Shown here: one piece after another, positions 30,512 to 32,200 of the stretch
Numbering within the stretch: position 1 is the first letter of the stretch
Layout of the letters: each line of letters begins with the position of its first letter
NCBI GenBank assembly: GCA_003963005.1
Contig: RXJW01000185.1
Coordinates: 1 to 32,200 of the forward strand
Direction of reading: 5' to 3'
DNA: 32,200 nt
Source of the DNA: Burkholderiales bacterium
GTDB taxonomy: Bacteria; Pseudomonadota; Gammaproteobacteria; Burkholderiales; Burkholderiaceae_C
The notes under the pieces: generated by a model
Databases searched by the model: none
Seen by the model: the letters and a program-made list of their open reading frames with translations, nothing else
Told to the model about the DNA's origin: nothing
Translations under genes and position numbers: made by a program

Positions 30512-31326
30512 CGCTCAGCCGCCGGCTTGCGCTGGCGGTGCTGGGCCTCGCCTGGTGGCCCGCGCGGGCCACCGAGCCGCTGCTGGCCCGCACGGCGCCG
30601 CCAGGCGTGGATCCGCAGCCGTATCTCGTCAGTGAGAAGCTCGACGGCGTTCGCGCCCTGTGGGACGGCGCCAGCCTGCGCTTTCGCAGCGGCCGCACTG
30701 TCGCAGCGCCTGTGTGGTTCCTGGCGCAGTTGCCGCCGCAGCCGCTGGATGGGGAGTTGTGGATGGGGCGGCGCCGCTTCGACGAGCTGTCCGCCGTCGT
30801 GCGCCGTGCCGTGCCGGTGGACGCCGAATGGCGGCAGGTGCGTTACCACGTGTTCGAGCTGCCCGGTGCCGGTGGCCGGTTTGCTGAACGGGCCGCGCAG
30901 ATGCGAGCCCTGGGCAATGCGGTGATCGTGCCGGTGGAGCAGGCGCCCATGGCGTCCCGCGCGGCGCTGCTGGCCCGGCTGAAGGCCGTGGTGGCTGCCG
31001 GCGGCGAGGGCCTCATGCTCCACCGGGCCGACGCGCCGGTCGCGTCGGGGCGCAGCGACCTGCTGCTCAAGCTCAAGCCGTTGGCCGACGCCGAGGCGGT
31101 GGTCGTCGGCCATGAGCCGGGCAGAGGGCGCTACGCCGGCCAGATGGGGGCCTTGGAACTGCGCACGCCCGAAGGCATCCGCTTCAAGCTGGGCACCGGC
31201 TTCAGCGACGCTCAACGCCGTCAGCCGCCGCCGGTGGGCGCCACGGTCACCTACCGCTACCGCGACCTCACGCCCGGCGGGAAGCCTCGGTTTGCGAGCT
31301 TCGTGCGGGTGGCGGACGAGTTCTGA
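30508..31326 (+). CDS. ligE: periplasmic-type ATP-dependent DNA ligase (LigE)
   Basis: 272-residue minimal ATP-dependent DNA ligase. A signal peptide (LALAVLGLAWWPARA before TEP) predicts export. The nucleotidyltransferase domain has motif I SEKLDGVRALWDG with the adenylated Lys44, motif III DGELWMG, motif IV GEGLMLH, and motif V LLLKLKPLADAEAVVVG, followed by a small OB-fold (GALELRTPEGIRFKLGTGFS). This arrangement matches LigE ligases of Neisseria and other proteobacteria, thought to act on extracellular or incoming DNA. The start is taken as GTG 30508, which overlaps the murB stop as GTGA and gives a complete signal peptide; no ATG is available there. It converges on the small ORF and argG. 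Confidence 0.85.
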   Translation: MTLSRRLALAVLGLAWWPARATEPLLARTAPPGVDPQPYLVSEKLDGVRALWDGASLRFRSGRTVAAPVWFLAQLPPQPLDGELWMGRRRFDELSAVVRRAVPVDAEWRQVRYHVFELPGAGGRFAERAAQMRALGNAVIVPVEQAPMASRAALLARLKAVVAAGGEGLMLHRADAPVASGRSDLLLKLKPLADAEAVVVGHEPGRGRYAGQMGALELRTPEGIRFKLGTGFSDAQRRQPPPVGATVTYRYRDLTPGGKPRFASFVRVADEF

Positions 31327-31330
31327 GCCT

Positions 31331-31411
31331 TCAGAGCCAGCTCAACAGCACTTGCAGCCAACGCGGCAGCGGGCGGTTCGGGATGTAGTTCTGGCGGTAT
31401 TGGTGATGCAT
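31331..31411 (-). CDS. unannotated 26-residue small protein downstream of argG
   Basis: ATG 31411 to TGA 31331 encodes MHHQYRQNYIPNRPLPRWLQ followed by VLLSWL. The peptide is basic at the N-terminal side (Arg6, 13 and 17 plus two His) and ends in a hydrophobic, Trp/Leu-rich stretch, as membrane-active or membrane-associated small proteins do. Support for translation is good: GGAG lies 7 nt upstream, and a promoter with a 17-nt spacer ends about 30 nt before the start. The gene is too short for routine calling. I do not recognise a family. It could be a small regulatory protein, a type I toxin-like peptide, or a chance ORF; conservation in relatives would decide. Confidence 0.5.
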   Translation of the reverse strand: MHHQYRQNYIPNRPLPRWLQVLLSWL

Positions 31412-31468
31412 GGTCAGGCTCCACGAAATAGTCTGTGATTTTATACAGCACTACTGGATGCCTGACCA
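31411..31468. repeat. 9-bp inverted repeat linking the argG end to the small-ORF start
   Basis: TGGTCAGGC (31411-31419) and GCCTGACCA (31460-31468) are perfect inverted repeats 40 nt apart. In minus-strand RNA the 5' arm overlaps the -35 box and is present only in transcripts reading through from argG. The 3' arm runs from the last base of the ribosome site to the first base of the ATG of the small ORF. Read-through RNA could therefore hide the start, while RNA from the local promoter would not. Confidence 0.55.
31440..31468 (-). promoter_or_regulatory. sigma-70-type promoter of the 26-codon ORF
   Basis: Minus-strand -35 TGGTCA (31468-31463), a 17-nt spacer and -10 TATAAA (31445-31440) lie in the AT-rich patch after the argG stop. 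Transcription would begin near 31433, giving a leader of about 21 nt with GGAG at 31422-31419. It is the best sigma-70-like promoter I can see in the window by spacing and -10 quality. Confidence 0.55.
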
Positions 31469-31473
31469 GTGGT

Positions 31474-32200
31474 TTACTCCAGTTGCGGCAAACCACCGCC
31501 CGACAGCAGGCCAGCGCCGGTGTAGACACCCAGCTTGTTGCGGGTGTCACTGATGTCCAGGTTGCGCATGGTCAGCTGGCCGATGCGGTCGGCCGGGCTG
31601 AAGGGCGCGTCTTCCACCTTTTCCATGCTCAGGCGTTCGGGTGCATAGGTCAGGTTGGGGCTGCGGGTGTCCAGCAGCGAGTAATCGTTGCCGCGGCGCA
31701 GCTCGAGCGTCACCTCGCCGGTGATGGCACGGGCCACCCAGCGCTGGGCGGTCTCGCGCAGCATGATGGCCTGCGGGTCGAACCAGCGGCCCTGGTAGAG
31801 CAGGCGGCCGAGCTTGCGGCCGTTGTCACGGTAGAGCTCGATCGTGTCTTCGTTGTGGATGCCGGTGACCAGGCGCTCGTAGGCGATGTGCAGCAACGCC
31901 AGCCCCGGCGCCTCGTAGATGCCCCGGCTCTTGGCCTCGATGATGCGGTTCTCGATCTGGTCGCTCATGCCCAGGCCGTGGCGCCCGCCGATCTTGTTGG
32001 CCTCGGCCAGCAGGGCGACGGGGTCGCGGTACTCGATGCCGTTGAGCGCCACCGGCAGGCCTTCTTCAAAGCGCACCGTCACTTCCTCGGCCTTGATGGC
32101 CACGTCCTCGCGCCAGAAGGCCACGCCCATGATCGGGTTGACGATGCGGATGCCGCTGCTCAGGTGCTCCAGGTCCTTGGCCTCGTGGGTGGCGCCGAGC
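31474..32200 (-). CDS. argG: argininosuccinate synthase (5' end cut by window edge)
   Basis: The last 241 residues of argininosuccinate synthase, which joins citrulline and aspartate with ATP in arginine synthesis (cytosol). The visible part, from LGATHEAKDLEHLSSGIRIV through MGVAFWREDVAIKAEEVTVR, IGGRHGLGMSDQIENRIIEA, KSRGIYEAPGLALLHIAYER and EVTLELRRGNDYSLLDTRS to the C-terminus GLLSGGGLPQLE, follows the E. coli ArgG type (about 447 residues), not the shorter form of most bacteria. The N-terminal ATP-binding domain lies outside the window. The stop at 31474 is followed by the promoter of a small ORF; no clear intrinsic terminator is seen. Confidence 0.97.
   Translation of the reverse strand, partial: LGATHEAKDLEHLSSGIRIVNPIMGVAFWREDVAIKAEEVTVRFEEGLPVALNGIEYRDPVALLAEANKIGGRHGLGMSDQIENRIIEAKSRGIYEAPGLALLHIAYERLVTGIHNEDTIELYRDNGRKLGRLLYQGRWFDPQAIMLRETAQRWVARAITGEVTLELRRGNDYSLLDTRSPNLTYAPERLSMEKVEDAPFSPADRIGQLTMRNLDISDTRNKLGVYTGAGLLSGGGLPQLE

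Noticed and set aside
31257..31550. A 97-codon minus-strand frame spanning the ligE end, the intergenic gap and the argG end
   Set aside because: It overlaps two real genes out of frame and lacks a ribosome site; the 26-codon frame inside it, in another phase, has both a promoter and a ribosome site.
1..32200. Mobile elements, CRISPR arrays, tRNA or rRNA genes, or a defence island
   Set aside because: No transposase, integrase, regular spaced repeat, tRNA-like cloverleaf or phage/defence domain was seen; gene content and composition look uniform and housekeeping.

Overview
This window is a gene-dense, high-GC chromosomal segment that looks like core genome of a betaproteobacterium of the order Burkholderiales, probably from the Rubrivivax/Leptothrix/Ideonella/Roseateles side. 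The basis is the protein sequences (UbiD, RibF-IleS-LspA, YajQ, Tim44-like and DUF2189 proteins of the betaproteobacterial type), the GC-rich third positions, and a PEP-CTERM/PrsT exosortase-type surface system. I see no insertion sequence, prophage, CRISPR array, tRNA or rRNA. Both ends cut a gene: glyA at the left lacks its 3' end and argG at the right lacks its 5' end.

Layout. (a) 1-2125, minus: a membrane-anchored SLT lytic transglycosylase, then glyA, with a clear ZTP (pfl-type) riboswitch in the glyA leader. (b) 2343-3881, plus: ubiD, followed by a chain of hairpins ending in a Rho-independent terminator, a possible 3'-end small RNA. (c) 4136-8161, plus: a CoA-pyrophosphatase-type Nudix enzyme, a CobD/CbiB-family membrane protein, cobT, cobS and a CobC-like phosphatase, which is the nucleotide-loop part of cobalamin assembly. 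(d) 8316-12660, minus: rluA, an SDR, a Tim44-like protein and an S9 lipoprotein peptidase, with qorA divergent at 12723 and a PAS sensor kinase converging on qorA with a 1-nt gap. (e) 15241-24118, minus: a co-directional run of two acyl-CoA dehydrogenases, a DUF3617 protein, rsuA, ribF, ileS, lspA and a DUF2189 membrane protein, many with overlapping or abutting stop and start codons. (f) 24268-29356, minus: yajQ, a retropepsin-like protease, the PrsT TPR lipoprotein and a PEP-CTERM surface protein; the last has a near-consensus sigma-54 promoter of its own and a strong terminator. (g) 29432-31326, plus: murB translationally coupled to a periplasmic-type ATP-dependent DNA ligase (LigE). (h) 31331-32200, minus: the C-terminal part of argG and, just downstream, an unannotated 26-codon ORF with its own promoter and ribosome binding site.

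Most genes are ordinary housekeeping. The points most worth a second look are the 26-residue ORF after argG, whose start region could be masked only in read-through transcripts; the sigma-54 promoter plus upstream dyad before the PEP-CTERM gene; the prsT/retropepsin/PEP-CTERM grouping without an exosortase in view; an extended palindrome in the acyl-CoA dehydrogenase promoter; the hairpin chain after ubiD; and an altered PTxN motif in RibF. I did not find a convincing new multi-gene defence, mobile or biosynthetic system here.
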